From Cololabis saira (lineage: Eukaryota; Chordata; Actinopteri; Beloniformes; Belonidae): a stretch of DNA of 64,000 nucleotides. The notes beneath the pieces are model-generated. The model did no database searches. It worked only from the letters and a program-made list of their open reading frames with translations, and had not been told where the DNA came from. Location of the stretch: positions 20,755,017 through 20,819,016 of the forward strand of contig NC_084587.1 in NCBI RefSeq assembly GCF_033807715.1. Direction: 5' to 3'. Below, in pieces: positions 1 to 14,800 of this stretch (positions within the stretch are counted from its first letter, which is position 1; every line of letters begins with the position of its first letter). Position numbers and translations under genes: made by a program.

Positions 1-450
1 GGAAGAGTTGAGTTAGTGAAAATACAATATGAATTTCTGCAAATAAGACTACAGTGAATCTATTCATGAACAGTGTTAAGAAGTCAACAAAATACTTTGG
101 CAGGTCCATGACATGTCATCAATTAAAAAAAACTATGAAGTGAAAACGTGTGTACAGCCAGCTTCACACCAGAGGTCTGTTATGAGCAGAGGTCATGACT
201 TTCATTTCAGCTGCCATGTCAACAGATTATAGCATGCAGACCAGATGTGACAGACAGATCTCAGGCGGGGGTAAAACAATCCTGGAGATCTAAAAGCAGC
301 AGATTGCGCACTGCAACAAAAAGGCTGCAACTAGTAATACCACACAGGCAGCCATTATTCAAAAATACACACGTAACACACAGCTGGTGTGAAGCCACTG
401 CACCACTTGTGAGATGCTGCATAGTTTTGTCCGACAGTGTGTGTACATAC

Positions 451-3400
451 GGTCTAGAATAGAGGCTGTAGGGTGGAGGGGACACCATCATCTGGCTCAG
501 GATTGACAGCAAAATTAGGACCACGATGGGCATCAGTTGGATAAACATTGAAAAGCCACCCTGGATGAACCACAGTACAAGTCTATTACATTATACATTT
601 AGCTTGTATACGTGTCTATTTATTAACAATGCTGCAAATATGAAGAAAAAAAAAATGTACATGTACTTATTCTGGAAAAAAATAATAATTATAAACCCTT
701 CTACATACATCTCCCCTTTCTTCAGTCCGCTCCTGTCGGTGATCCGTCTGATGGCTGTAGCTTCGACTGTTGGTGAAAGTGTGTGCACTTGCTGAAGACA
801 CAAAAATATAGTTGAGGTCAGATACAAGGTTATGAAAATCAATGTTACTAAACCAGTCTGGTTATGCAGAACTTTGGAGATGAATCAGCAGTTGTCTCAT
901 GTCTCATCTGCTGCTATAGTAACAGGTGAAAAACCTCTCTTCCACCTGCTCATCCAGCCTCACTTTCACATTGCCAACGATGACCAGCACAGTGCATCCT
1001 TTCTTAAAACTGTATTTTATTCATTTTAGTCAATAAATGCAGAATTGTAGTTGTAGCTCATGGCTTCACAAGTCACGTTTCCATCACCTGTAGATTTGCG
1101 CAAAACCCTAATATTGAAAATGAAAACATGTAATGAAAAAAAAAACAACTCCTCCCAAATATCACAAAAACCTTTCCAGGGTTCCAGGAGGTTTGTTTTC
1201 CTGCCTTTCACACTACTACTTGTATTGGCTGAATAATGTTTAACCCTTGTGCTGTATTTGGGTCAAGGGAGGGTGAAGGGAGAAAAGAAGGAATGAATAA
1301 AGGGAGAAAAGATGGAAGGAAGGAAAGAAGGAAGTAATGAGAAAAGAAGGAAAGAAGGAAGGAAGTAGGAAAGGGAGTAAGGAAGGGAGAAAAGAAGGAA
1401 GGGAGGAAAGAAGGAAGATGGAAGGAAGGGAGAAAGGAGAAAAGAAGGAAAGAAGGGAGGAAGTAGGAAAGGGAGTAAGGAAGCGAGAAAACATGGAAGG
1501 GAGGAAAGAAGTAGGAAGAATGGAGGGAGGAAGGAATAGAGAAAAGGAAAGAAAGAAGGGAGGGAAGAAGGAAGGAATGGAGAAAATAAGGAAAGAAGGA
1601 AGGAAAAGCAAAGAAGGTAATAAAGGAACGAATGACAAAAGGGAGGTAGGAAGAAAAAGGAGTTAAGGAGGGTAAAAAAGGAGGAAAAGAGGAAAGGAAG
1701 AAGGAAGGAGAGAGCATGGCAGGAGGAAAGAAGGATAGAAGAATTGGGTAATTTTGACCCAAAGACAGCACAAGGGTTAAATGATATTGCTGTAAATTGG
1801 CATGTACATTTCCTCCAGTTAAAATAATAAATACGATAGATTCCATCAGATCATGCGGAACATACGCACACCTACGCTGAGACTAAAACCCTGATTACTG
1901 TTACATAATGTACTGTTAACATAATTAATTAACACCTGATAACCCAAGTGCTCACTCACAGGAAGGGAAGCCGCCTCCAAAGAACATGTTGAAGAGGTCC
2001 TCAGGAGTTATGTCCGCCTCGAAGCCCCTGTGGAAGTCGAAGCCTGCCCCTTGTGACTGACTTGGGCTGCTCGGCTCCTCCCCGCCTGTCACGTCATACT
2101 GTCGTCTTTTGTCTGGGTTGCTAAGAACTGCATAAGCATTGCCAATCTCTGCAGGGAAAGGAGTCAGATTAGATGGGTCAACAGAGATTTTGCTATCGTT
2201 TCTGGTTGTTTTCTTTTGTCTTCTGTTCAGGTTTCAACAGGCTGATCAATCAGCTTCTATACAGACAGAGAAACTTTATCAGGTTCAGGGAAGAAAAAAT
2301 TGTCAACCGTAATTGTTGGTTTCACATCTAATCAAGAAACTGGAGAAATAAGTTAGAATGGACATGGTGTAGACACATTTTGGATGAGAGTGTTGATTCA
2401 TACTAGTACAAACGGTAAATACTAAATACCACAATAACAATTTTTGTGCAAGTTGTTTCAACCCATATACAGTAATCATATGAAAATCTGATTGATTGGT
2501 AGCTGCATGAGTGAACAAGCTGTCATTTTGAAGCTTTCTTTGAGACATATTTCACCACACACAAACACACACAGACACACACAGACTTTTCACAGGGACC
2601 AATTATGTTCTCGTGGGAAACTATCTACATTCAGCGGACACTCAACAGGGGAGGGGCAAAAATAGATAAAAGATTATCTGCATAGGAGTCCTACCAACAT
2701 TACACTTTGTCAGGCAGACCGTTACAAAATGAGCAGCTGAAGCAAAACGATGACAGTCCAGGAGCCTCTGGAAGTCATCATTGATCATGACAGTGAAATA
2801 GAGGAGGATGTGTCTGAAGACGAAGACTATCTTGAGCTAAATTCTGATTCTAATGATTCTTATTTTGAAACATATGAGGGAATTGCTATTCCTATTCCTC
2901 CAAGCAAGACATTAATGTCAAAAAATTGTGAAATACAGTATTCTTCATCTCCAAATGTGCGTCAGGCAAAACTGTCTGCAGAAAACATAAAGACCGTGCC
3001 AGGGCCAACTAGGATGGAAGTGAGTCGTGTGACTGACCTCAAGTAAACTTTTGAGCTGTTCATGCCAGATTCAATACAGAAAATCCTTCTAGAAAAGGTC
3101 TGGCATGTTTTTGGGGAGAAGCGGAAGGAACTGGACAAACACATTTAGATGCGTATTTGGGGCTCCTCATCTTGGCTGGGGTCTATAAGTCAAAGGATGA
3201 ATCGACAGCCAGTCTGTGGGATGCAGACACAGGCAGGGCTATATTTTGACTTTTCACATTTTCTCCAGAGTTAAGCGATTTGATAATCGAGAGACAAGTG
3301 CTGGTAGATGGAGAGAGAAAAGCTGGCAGCTATTAGGATAGTGTGGCACAAGTGGGGAGAGCAACTTCCACTACCCTACAACCCAGGCCCTAATATCACA

Positions 3401-5590
3401 GCGGCATCGTAGCATTCAGAGGTCGCTGCCCATTTAGACAATACATGCCTTCCAAACTAGCTAAACATGGGATAAAAATCAGCTACGCACTGAACATTAG
3501 GGAGTTAGGGTTAGGGGGTGTTTTATATGTTGGTATTTCAAAAGTAAAAAAGTAGTGAAACATTAAAAAAGTTTGAACATGTATTTTTTTTAAATGAAAA
3601 ACGAGTGAATTATCCTAATTGAACCATTACCTGTTGGAGGTAAGGAACACCATTGCACTAAATATTGATAGAATAATTAGTAATGGAGTTAGTGATGAAA
3701 TATTCACACTGCTTGTTCGGATTTTATTGGTTTCCGATATCTTTTGGATAATTAAACATACACCATTGCTGTTCCTGACAAATGAACATAACAGGAGGGT
3801 TATATGAATTTCAACAAATTAGACTTAAATGAACTGTATTTAACTGGACTGTATTGAACTTGTTTGGTTTCTGTGTAAAGTGCCTTGGGAGTACTTTGGA
3901 TGTGAATCGGCATGATATAAATATAACTTTTACTGACTTGAAAAATGGTATTAAACAGAGTTAAAATTTTAATAGTATTTATAACTTTTAAACTGATATA
4001 TTGTTCAAGGAATAGCAGTATTTTATGTACAGTCTTAAGTCAAAGGCGAATGACAAATGCTTTATAAAGCACAGTCAATCACATACATGTAAGATGTCAA
4101 ACTACTTAGCAAATGAACAAAATACAACTGAGTGAAGTTACTTTTAAAGGCCTCCGTTGCTCCAGGTGCGTGGTTTTTGTCTGGGTGGAACTTCAGCGCT
4201 AGTTTCCTGTATGCTTTTTTCAGCTCATCATCATTGGCTTCTTTGTTGACACCAAGTACTTCATAATAGTCCTTACACCGTTTTATTCTGAAAGACAGGG
4301 GAAAAAACAAAAAGCATGAAGTAGACAAGCATAAAGTTTTGACAGGTGACAACAACTTGTGTGCTTTAAGTATCATATCCTCTTTCTGTTACCTTCTGGA
4401 GAACAGCAGGTGAATAAAATACTTGGACATAGAAAGTGAACAGACTGGCGTTACTCACACACTCACCCACAAAAAAAAAATAACCCTGAAAACTTCAAAT
4501 GTCACAGTCATATGTACATTTATTGTGGTTATTAGTTTATACTTTCATCTCCTAAAAAAAGTCAAATGCAATTTCTAGGTTATACTGGTTGCGTTTCCGT
4601 TTCACTTTTGCGCAAAAGAAAATCAAAATTTGCAATAAAGGTGGCTACAGGGGGCCAGCATTTCCATTGAACTTCATTTTTCAAATAAGCGTACGTGTCG
4701 TAACTCTCCGTATCTCATCCTGAGAGAGTTCTCTTCAAAACAAAAAAAAAAGTATTTGACAACTTATTGAGATTGCCTCTACAGCTGTTGAGAAATAAGT
4801 CAGATGATGAAGACAAACAGATGATCATTCAAAATGATTATTTAGAGATAAAGCTCTTATGCATATTGATTAAGTAGTGTTACAGCGCAGCTAATTCATA
4901 TTAATGAGGCCAAAAACAGCTGGGAATTGAATTTTGATGACTTTAGATTGAACAACTGCATCACATCCAGCGCTGCCAGAGGCGCGAAAATTCGCAATTT
5001 CACTTTTGCAATAAACTGGAATACCAAATCGCCTGAAAAACCACCTTGTGAAAGCATAGAAAGGTTTTTGTGATATTAGGGAGGTTTCTTTTCTGAATTT
5101 AAGCCATTTCCATTACAGGTTTTATTTTCGATATTTGGGTTTTGTGCAAATGAAAATGGAAACAGGACTAATGATGTGTTACTTAAAATTGATTGTGAGC
5201 GTAAAGATGGTATTTTCTCTGTTTAAGAGTTTTTTTGTTTGTTTTTTTCCCCAATTATTATGATTTTAAATACTCTGATTTAGTTTCATCTCTCACTGAA
5301 CAATAACTAGCGAGTGGTGGCAAATACCCTCCTGTATGCAGTAGTGTGGTGGGGGGAGGACCCCGCACGCCTGGACAAACTTGGAACCATTGGAATAGAG
5401 TGTGATGGACGATGAACAGGCTCCTGTCATCATAGACCAGGGGTTCTTAACCTTTCTGACCTCGGGGCCCAATTTTTTCAGTACAGAGTGGCCCGGGCCC
5501 GTTAAATATTAACACTGTATAGCAGGGGTATTCAACTTTAAGAGGTCCATTTAGAGAAAATGTACTCAAGCGAAGGTCCAGAACATCATA

Positions 5591-5650
<60 letters not shown>

Positions 5651-8600
5651 GTAGCCTCATAGTTGTATCAACATCTGCATCTGACTGTTATATTAAAAAA
5701 GTACATATTTGCCAATTAACATGTGTAACTTCAATTACACATATTTCTTTCTCTTAAAAATAAAATAGATTTTATTTTATTTTTCAAATGCTATCTTATT
5801 TTATTTCTTTACCAGCAGTTTGAATTTTCCCCTTTTCTTTGTTAATTGTCTCAACACATTTGTATAATAAATTAATATAAACACATCTTAACAATTGAAC
5901 AGTTTTGCAGTTTTTCTTTCTTCCCCTTAATCTTATGCCCCCACTTTCTGTCGTTCAGTGAGAGAACTGAGCTCTAATTTCTCCTGTCAGAACTTTAAAT
6001 CTGGGCTGGATGGTGTCAGGTTCTCATATGCATGTGGAGGTGCTCATTGATGAGCCTGAAACGATATTTAGTTTTAATTATGTTCACTGTGGAGAAAGCT
6101 GCTTCACAGCTGTATCTGGACCCAAACATGTTTTAAGATGGTCAGCTTATTTTCTGTGACTTTAGTTCAGACTTGAGTGGATATGTTTGATGAAAAACTT
6201 TGTGTTTTGTTTCAGTGGCGTTTCACTTTCGCACTTTGAACGCCACGGTCTCTGAACGTATGAGACACTGGTTTTGTCCCAGTGGGAAGAACCAGGATGA
6301 ATCTGTCCATTCCGGGTTGAACTTTCCTTTCCACCTGTTACGTTTCTCATCTCTGTAAGAGTCAAGCTAATTACTTACTAAGTAACTTACTAAGTTTTAT
6401 TTACATTAATAAGTTGTCAGGACTGCGCGTGTCGGGTTTCATCCGAGCCTGAGCGGGCAGAGCCAGCACCGCAGCTCTCTGGCCGCTGCAGCAGAGTCAC
6501 TTTCCGATGCTTTTGCGAGCCCGAACAGTCCAGTCCAGCAGACACGACAGCCCACGCATCTACATCTACCATCTTTCACCAGTAACGACGGAGCCCACCG
6601 CCCGAGCGGCAGCCTCAGCCGACCTCCCCGGCCGCGGGGACGCGTCAGGATAAATGATCACGCCGCGCTCGCTCGCTCTGGGCGCAGACCCAATTAATCG
6701 ATCCCTGATCCTGGCGGATCTAAACCTACTCTGTGCAAAATGAAGGATTTTCTCTATAAATACACACCATTTCTCTTACTATTACACCTAGAGCTAGCTG
6801 AGTGTCTTCTTCTCCTCATTTGGTCGGAAGACTATGCAGTCCCGCGGCCCTCGCGGCCCACACGTACAAAACTGATTTTTTTTTCGCGGCCCACTAGGTG
6901 GCGCTCGCGGCCCAAGTGTGGGCCGCGGCCCTATGGTTAAGAATCACTGTCATAGACAACCCACATCACCCAGTACACAGCACCATCTCCAGGCAGAGGG
7001 GCGGTTTCAGGATCAGACTACTGTCACTGTCCTGCTCCACTGACAGACTGAGAAGCTCGTTCCTCCCACACGCCAAGTGGCTCTTAAACACCTCTCAGGG
7101 GAAGCGATAACACAAACACAAAGCCTGCCTGGACTTATTATCACTGTCGTTTTGCACAAATGCACAACTTACACACTGTCTTCTTGCACTATAGATCTGG
7201 ATTTTGGAGTTTTTATTTTGTATTTTTATCTGTCTAGTATTATCTTAGTTTTTGAACCTTGCGTGCCTTGTATGTATATAATCTTAATTAGATTTTTCTT
7301 TGTACAGTAACCCTGCATGCCCCCGTTTCCATCTTTACAAAACTGTTGGAAAAGTGATTTTTTTCTTGGATATGAATACATCTATATTTATATATCTATA
7401 GTACCTATTAATCCATCCATCCATCCATCCATCCATCCATCCATCCACCAAAATAGAGATGACATCACACCAGAGAATACTTTTCTTAGAAGATATGATG
7501 CAATTCCCCACAGGTTTAGAACACCAAGGGAAAAGGTGACTACTACCTAACTTGGTTAACACACTGGTAGGATTGTATTTGTGAAACATATACATCCATT
7601 ACTAATCCATTACTTTCCTTTCTCTCCTCTAATCCTGTGCCATGGTCTAAATGAAAGCATGTAATTTTCATCAAACTTGCACTACTGAATACCGTAAAAC
7701 TTCAAATAATGGCCGCGTGCCAATTTGTCACAGGTCCCAACTACCCGCCGGGTGTAGCAAAATATTTTTTATATTAAACATCCATCCCAAATAAAGGCCG
7801 GGTCAAACATTGTTTTTCTGGTTGCCCAAAAGATATTCTACCATATGCAAATATAGCTTACCTAAACAAACAAATAACCTTAAACGAATGGAAAAGTGTA
7901 TGACTATTTATTCAATTTTAGAGGGACCTCACTGTTGACGTGTATGAAGTTCAGCGGCTTGTGTATCAAAGAGAAAGGAACGCATTCCACCATTATGGCC
8001 AGCATCACGGCTTCTCACAAGAAATAGCAGATAAGCGCACCAGGGAATTTGGCGTGGACAGCAAAAGAGTGAGATGTGGCACCTGTTTGGCACCTGTACG
8101 CATGTCACACAAGGAGTCGTGCCCAAAGTTCAATTTTCCCACCACTCGCGCATCGTTCATCCACCCATTTTTGGATGATGCGACACACAAATAATAAAGG
8201 CATGTCCCAAACAAACGCAGGTCCCTGATAAACGCCTGGGCCTTTATTTGGTGTTTTACGGTACCTTTGATTGCATCCTCATGGGGAACATAAAGATGTA
8301 AAGATTCCTATAGCAATATTTGTGTTGAGACTTTAGTGACTTCCTTTGGGTACAGAAGCTTTTCTGAAATGTACTGTGTTCTAGTTTTTGCAAAAGCATA
8401 AATATTACATACTGAAGTTCAACTGTCCAATCAACTGAATAAAAAGGGACAAAACAAATCTGACATTCTTACCTTTTAACACCTTCAACCTGGTCTTTGG
8501 TGAAACTTTTAGACGAATCACCTCCTTCAGGTTTGCAACTTTCCCCCTCTGGCTGGGCACCGTTATTATTTTCAGAGTGTTCTGCTGGTCTCCTGCGATA

Positions 8601-11600
8601 TGCGCCGTTACCTGCTGAGCTTCCATTCTTTGTCAGTGCATCCAAAAAAGCTGAAGGAGAGAAAAAGTGTAATAAGCTAGAGATAAGAATTATCCATCAA
8701 CTCATAACTTTTTAAGTGGAGATATACGAGAAAATAAATTAATGCCCTATCATTTTAGCACCTAAAAAAAAAGAAAATGTCTCTCTCACATTCTTGCTAC
8801 TGGAACCATTGCCATGGTTACACAGCCCTATCAAAACTGAAAACAACACAACAGATTATCAACATAAAAGCAACTAAAAAAGACTCAGTTCCCAGAATTT
8901 CAATGTTAATAGTCTTGTAAGCCTTTGCATCACTTACTAAAGCGTTCCACGGAGATGTTTAATGTCAACTGATGAAAGAAAGTATTCGACCAGAGTTGTT
9001 TGCCAGCCACAAAGCTCTTTGAATTTGTGTTATCAGTAATTACTGCAGTACATTCATCTAGAAAATGTCACATGCAAGCCAAGTATGCATCACACACAGG
9101 GTTATTTCTAATGACATAGGACAACAATCTACACCACAGGGTGAAAATTAAGAACATGCCAACTTCCTGTAAATTACCGGTAATAGCAGCTTTCCACAAA
9201 CCTGACAGCATTAAGTACTGTGATCGTTTCAGAAACTGCAGGTAGTAGGAGATGTAGGAGATTAAATCGTAAATTCATTAAACAAATATGTCACAGATGC
9301 AATGAACAATGAGCCTTACTGGTAAGAAATAGGTAGTCTATAAAAGCATATGCACAAAGAGCACACAGAAATTTTTTTTTAATCAAATTTATGTTCTTTC
9401 ACATGTTCATGAATGTATTATCAATTTTAATTAGATGTCAGACATACACACCCTGCTTTTCCTATTAATCCTATGACTTCTGCATTGCTACTGCCATGTA
9501 CAGATGGAATTTGAGCCAGAACATGATACTACCCAATCTAGTGGGTTAAAAAAAAATCCAAATTATAACCTTTCATTCCTGTGTCACTGTGCCAGCCAAA
9601 CTTAAATCCAAGAAATCCTAATGTCACTGAAGTGTTTAAATGGATTTTGTAAAATCTAATAAAAACACAAATTGCTTCAAAGTCAAACCTAAGGGGTTAA
9701 AACAAAACAAATAAACAAATACGGTAATATAATGTGCACCGTTTCATTTTCTGAATTACCTATGAAAACCTATGAAACATATCACTTTAATCTGAAATCA
9801 AATATTAGACAACACAATTACAAAAGTCAAAAGAAACAAGTCTTATTAAACTGTGCTTTGAAGATCATCCAGCAGTGATACCATAATTACGTTGCATCAT
9901 AAAAACCTTAATAACTAAAATAAACTGTTTAAAAAAAGAGTTTTTACTACCGGTATTTCTCTTATCAGCGTTGTTACCTTTTTACTTAAACCGACAACAC
10001 ACATGGATTTTGTTTAATGTACAAAAATTACATAGCATATTGTTGATGTATTAAAAACATCTTATAAATCAAGCAGAAACAAACAATATCCTATTGTGAG
10101 CATTACTTTTAATTATAATCCTTCTGCCACTATTACAATTTTGTATGCCAATACTACTTGTACTATCACTATGAATGAAAAAACTACTGCAGCTCCTACT
10201 GCAACATCCACTGGTGAAAACACTAATGCAAATAGTATACATTTATTGTAAATAATGCATGGTGGTACATGGCAGCACAGAAACACCCATGATAGTTTAG
10301 CTCATATCACAAGTGTAGGCTCAGTTTTCACATGAATGAGAATGTTTGTTGTGCCCCCAAACTTAAATTTGACACTAGAGTTTATAGCCAGTTCAATGAC
10401 ACAAGAAATCACAAAGAGGACAATATGGCCGCGTTCAGACTGCCAGCCAATATCCGATTTTTAGCCCATCCAGATTGAAACTGGATGACTCTTTTGAAGT
10501 CGGAACAGTCCCAAACCGCATGAGATCCGATTTTTGCAAACCAGATCGAAACCACCTCCGGGAGGTAGTTTCACATCGCATTTGGGCAGATGCATCTCAG
10601 TCTGAACAGCTCCAAACACTCAGATCGGTTTTGACTGTCCGTGACGTCACTCTACGCAACACTGTTGTCGCAATTACATGACTTCACACAATACACGCGC
10701 TGGGTGACGCCTCCGCTCCGACGTCGTTGCTAAGGCAACCCGTCAGATCAGTCAATGATGTGGCCCAGTCTGAACAGAGCTAGATGCGATTTGGACAGTG
10801 TGGACAGTCAGCCCTTAAAATCGGATATGAGAAGGAATCAGATACGAACCAGATTTGCCTGCAGTCTGAACGCGGCCTTTGAACCTGCTGTGTGATATGG
10901 ACACAACTCCTGTGCAGACTCATACAGTACACACCTTCAGCTAGCAAGGAACTGTCATGAAAACCCTACTGGTGTCTCTTTAGCTGACCTTCTCTCGTCA
11001 TTATGATATGGTGATATCAAAGAATGTGACAAACCACTTTATAGCTCAGTCTTCATTTGTACTATTCCGGTAAAAGTACATATTCCAAGTGAGACTTTGT
11101 TAAAACTCTGCACAAAGGCAAAAAACACTGCACAAGAAAAGATTCAGAGACCATTTCTTTTGAAGTGGCAGTCAACCAATTCTCAAAGAAGAAAAAAGCA
11201 AAAAGACAGAGTAACTGCTAAATCATAGCCGCCACGCCTGAAAATTTTTTTTTATTATAATTTTTTTTTTTTTTTTTTTGTCGCAAATGCACCATCGCCG
11301 CATTTCTCCACCTTCACAGCACAGCCTGTGTGATGATCAGCGCAACGGCGGGGGGAGGGGAGGGAAGGAGTGGGGTGTTTGGGTCAGAGTCGTTGTAAGA
11401 AAAAAAAAAAGGAGAAGTCGCCGTAAGAAATAAGGCAGCTAATTACCGGAGAAAAGGTAGACTTATTAGCCAACTCAGTGACGCTAATGTGGGTAAACGA
11501 ATTGATAACACCTCACGACGAGCTCCCGATCACAAATCGTGAGGTCGCAAGAAAATCAAGCATGTTTGAAATCCTGGTCGCTCCTCGTGAAGGAATCGCA

Positions 11601-11764
11601 CAGTTGTAGCAGCTACGAACCGATTTGCTTCATCCTTTCGCAGAGAGCATGCGCAATCTCTGATGTCACGTCAAAAAACTATTATTTGTAGTTTAAGTGT
11701 GTACATTACAAATCATGTTTTAATAGCAAAAAAAAGAGCGCATTTCCACGTACAGTACGGTGCG

Positions 11765-11816
<52 letters not shown>

Positions 11817-14800
11817 CATTTACAATTAACCACTACTTTTCAGGGATAGATTTAAACATCCTTTCTCAACAACACACTGATTTTCCCAATGCATGATTGG
11901 TTTATTGTGACTGCAGATTCTTGTACATTACATTACATTCAAGTGCACATTGTGTGGTGTGTGAATGTAATTTCTTTGAAGTGAATACATCATTCCTTAC
12001 ACTAGACAAAAACAAAATAATTCACAAAACTAATATAAAAAATAAAAAACAAATATACATTTTAGTACTGCATATGAAGCAGAAGTAGTGCCTCCTTCAG
12101 ACACAGAAGGACAGTTTTATTCCCCCAACAGATTTAGCTCTTTTTCCCCTGAACAACTTACTTAAAAGAAAAAAAAAAACCCTACACACAACTCGTGACA
12201 GATCTATCAACTTGCAGAACAAACATTTCCAATATTGTCTAACAAGAGCCCGGTCTGTCTCCTGCAACATCTACTCTGCTCCGTCAGCAGCAGCCTCAGT
12301 ACATTGAAGAGTGGACTGTGTAAGAAAATATTTGTGTCCCTTCATGAGATTTTACTTCATCCACAAGTACATTTGCCCAAAGTTCCATATATCATCCTTT
12401 AACTCATGTAAAAAAAAAAAAAAAAAAGAAAAAAAGTATAATCTTGACAGGCCAATATTCAGTCAGAATTTCAAACTCATTGTGGTGTCGGACAAAACAG
12501 AAAAACATGTGAATCTGACTGGCTTTTATTAGGATTTTGAGTGTAATAATATAAAGTAGGCTACATATGAGGTCAGCGTGAAAAAAAGAAACTCTTAAAA
12601 AAAGAATCAGGCACAAAACAGTAATCAAATATGCTATGAGGAATCCATGAAAATGATAATTACTGAGTGACATCATATTGAGACATTTAAGCTACTTTTT
12701 TTTAACATAAAAATGGTTGTCAGCACTGCATGCAAAGCAAATGCTGAGCGTACAGGCATAAGCAGAGTTAATTATACAAACACTGCTGGGCATTAAAATA
12801 CATTTCATTTCAACTGACACGTTACAGTTTAACAAATTACAAGTTACTCATCTTCAGTGTTTTTTTTCTATGTTAAGCATTATATTTGCTTGCACTCTGG
12901 TATCCCCACACACCAACCAGTCAAGGCAGAAGAGCGTCTTCCCTTTTGAATCTGGTTCTGAATAATTCATGGCAATATGTTTGATCATATTTGATCAATA
13001 CAGCGACCATACACTGGACAATGATAAGTTCAAAGATTGCTGTTGTGATGGGCATTAGAATATAGCCTCGTTGCCTTGGTTACTACAGGTGCAGACTAGT
13101 ACTCTGCCCAAACAAAGATTAGCAGTGGGAACACCAATGATTTGTCTACTAGAATGTATCATCCTCTACGCTCTAAAATCAGTATGCTCCTCCTGAAATC
13201 TGGATCATCTCTCCAGTCTTATTCTTGGTAACTTAGACATTCAGTTTTCAGTCCAGTTATTCACCTAGTTGGAAAGAACGTGTTAAAGACATTTTGCAGG
13301 TTTTTCCACGACAGCTGCAGAAACAGTCTTCCAACCAAAGGTAGACACTGACTACGTTTACATGCAGTCAAAATTCGGGTTATTGCTAATATTCCGGTTA
13401 CTGAAACATTCGGAATATTCCGTTTACATGCCTGAGCAAACAGGGTTATCCCTGTATACATGGTAATTAATCATTCGGGATATCTCGATCAAACCAGCGA
13501 CTCGCGGAGAACGTGATGACGCAATTAGCGTAATTTCCGCTTCCTCTTCCTGTATCCAAATTCAAAACAAATGCTACTTCGCGCAACTTTTTGCTCACCT
13601 TCTCGTAAATCTCGCTATCTCGGTACTTTCTACCGTCTACAAATGCCAAAATGTTCATATCCTTCATTACATTCATGAAGTGATTAGTCTCCTCCTCACT
13701 CCAAAAGTGTGGCGTGGTCTTGCGTTTCTCCATGTTTAGAAGTACGTCCTGGACTCAAAAGACCAGGATTCCTTGCGAACAGAGCATGCGCAGAAAACAA
13801 ATTCATGTTCCTTTTGATCGGGATATTCCGTTTGGTGTTTATATCACTGAATATTCAGGTTTTAAAAGGAGTAACCCAGGGGTCATATTCGGGTTTTTAA
13901 AAACCGGAATATGAGCAAATTCGGGTTATTCAAAAGGGGTTATTGGTGTTTACATGGCCGTGCAAATTCGGATTATTGCTAATATTCGGGTTTTAAAAGG
14001 GTTATTGACTGCATGTAAACGCAGTCATTGTGATATTGTAATAAGATAAGATATCCTTTATTTTCTCCTTCAGTGGAGAAACTTATTTTTGTTGTCAGCA
14101 GTACACTTAGCACACACATGCAGGGGAGGTTGTAAAAAGACTGAAAAGTCAGAATAAAAAATATATAAAAAATACAAAAATTGTCATATTATTGTCCACT
14201 GGCTACTGAGAGCAGGCCTGGTTATACAGTCTGATGGCAGCGGGGAGGAAGGACCTGCGATAATCATAACCAATTGGACTAAGTTGGACTTAGGGCTGGG
14301 CGATATATCGAGATTTTAATATATATCGATATATTTTCAAACGCGATATGGTACGAGACAATATCGTTTATATCGATTTAAAAAAATATATATTTATTTA
14401 TTTATTTTTTTATGATTTTGATATAGCTTATTTTGTGACAAATTGACTTGAATGTTTTATTTGAGATTTGCACAAATGTTTTGTTATTTGCACAACTGTC
14501 AACTTCAGTGGAAAAGTCTGCCTGTTACTGTCTACATCAGGGGTCCTCAACCCTGGTCCTCGAGGGCCGGTGTCCTGCATGTTTTAGATGTTTCCCTGCT
14601 TTAACACACCTGATTCTAATTAATCATCGTCATCAGCTTTTCATCCAGGGCTGCACAATTCTGTTGATGACACAGTCACTTGTATCACGGTGCAATGAAG
14701 CAGGGAAACATCTAAAACCTGCAGGGACACCGGCCCTCGAGGACCAGGGTTGAGGACCCCTGGTCTACATAGTATTAATTGCACAGTGTATTTTAATTTA

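Larger units (their letters stand above)
5320..7313 (+). mobile_element. 3' part of a LINE, split by a hAT insertion
   Basis: Sequence at 5320-5437 continues at 6950. Together these encode a degraded non-LTR retrotransposon ORF2 C-terminus (…[16 protein letters not shown] around 7043-7088, a pattern common before the stop in Rex/L2-like elements). A T-rich 3' UTR runs to about 7313. The interruption is the hAT at 5438-6949. It lies in dnajb14 intron 2. Confidence 0.6.

Noticed and set aside
261..548. Long minus ORF continuing past dnajb14 exon 6
   Set aside because: A consensus donor GTATGT follows at 450-445; the remaining codons do not resemble the DNAJB14 C-terminus.
1208..1846. 212-codon minus-strand ORF rich in S, F, L and P
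   Set aside because: It is the translation of the polypurine/polypyrimidine simple repeat inside the piggyBac MITE; all frames are open there.
4062..4376. 104-aa J-domain protein as a separate gene
   Set aside because: Only the middle part is exon 3 of dnajb14; both ends run into intron past clear AG and GT sites.
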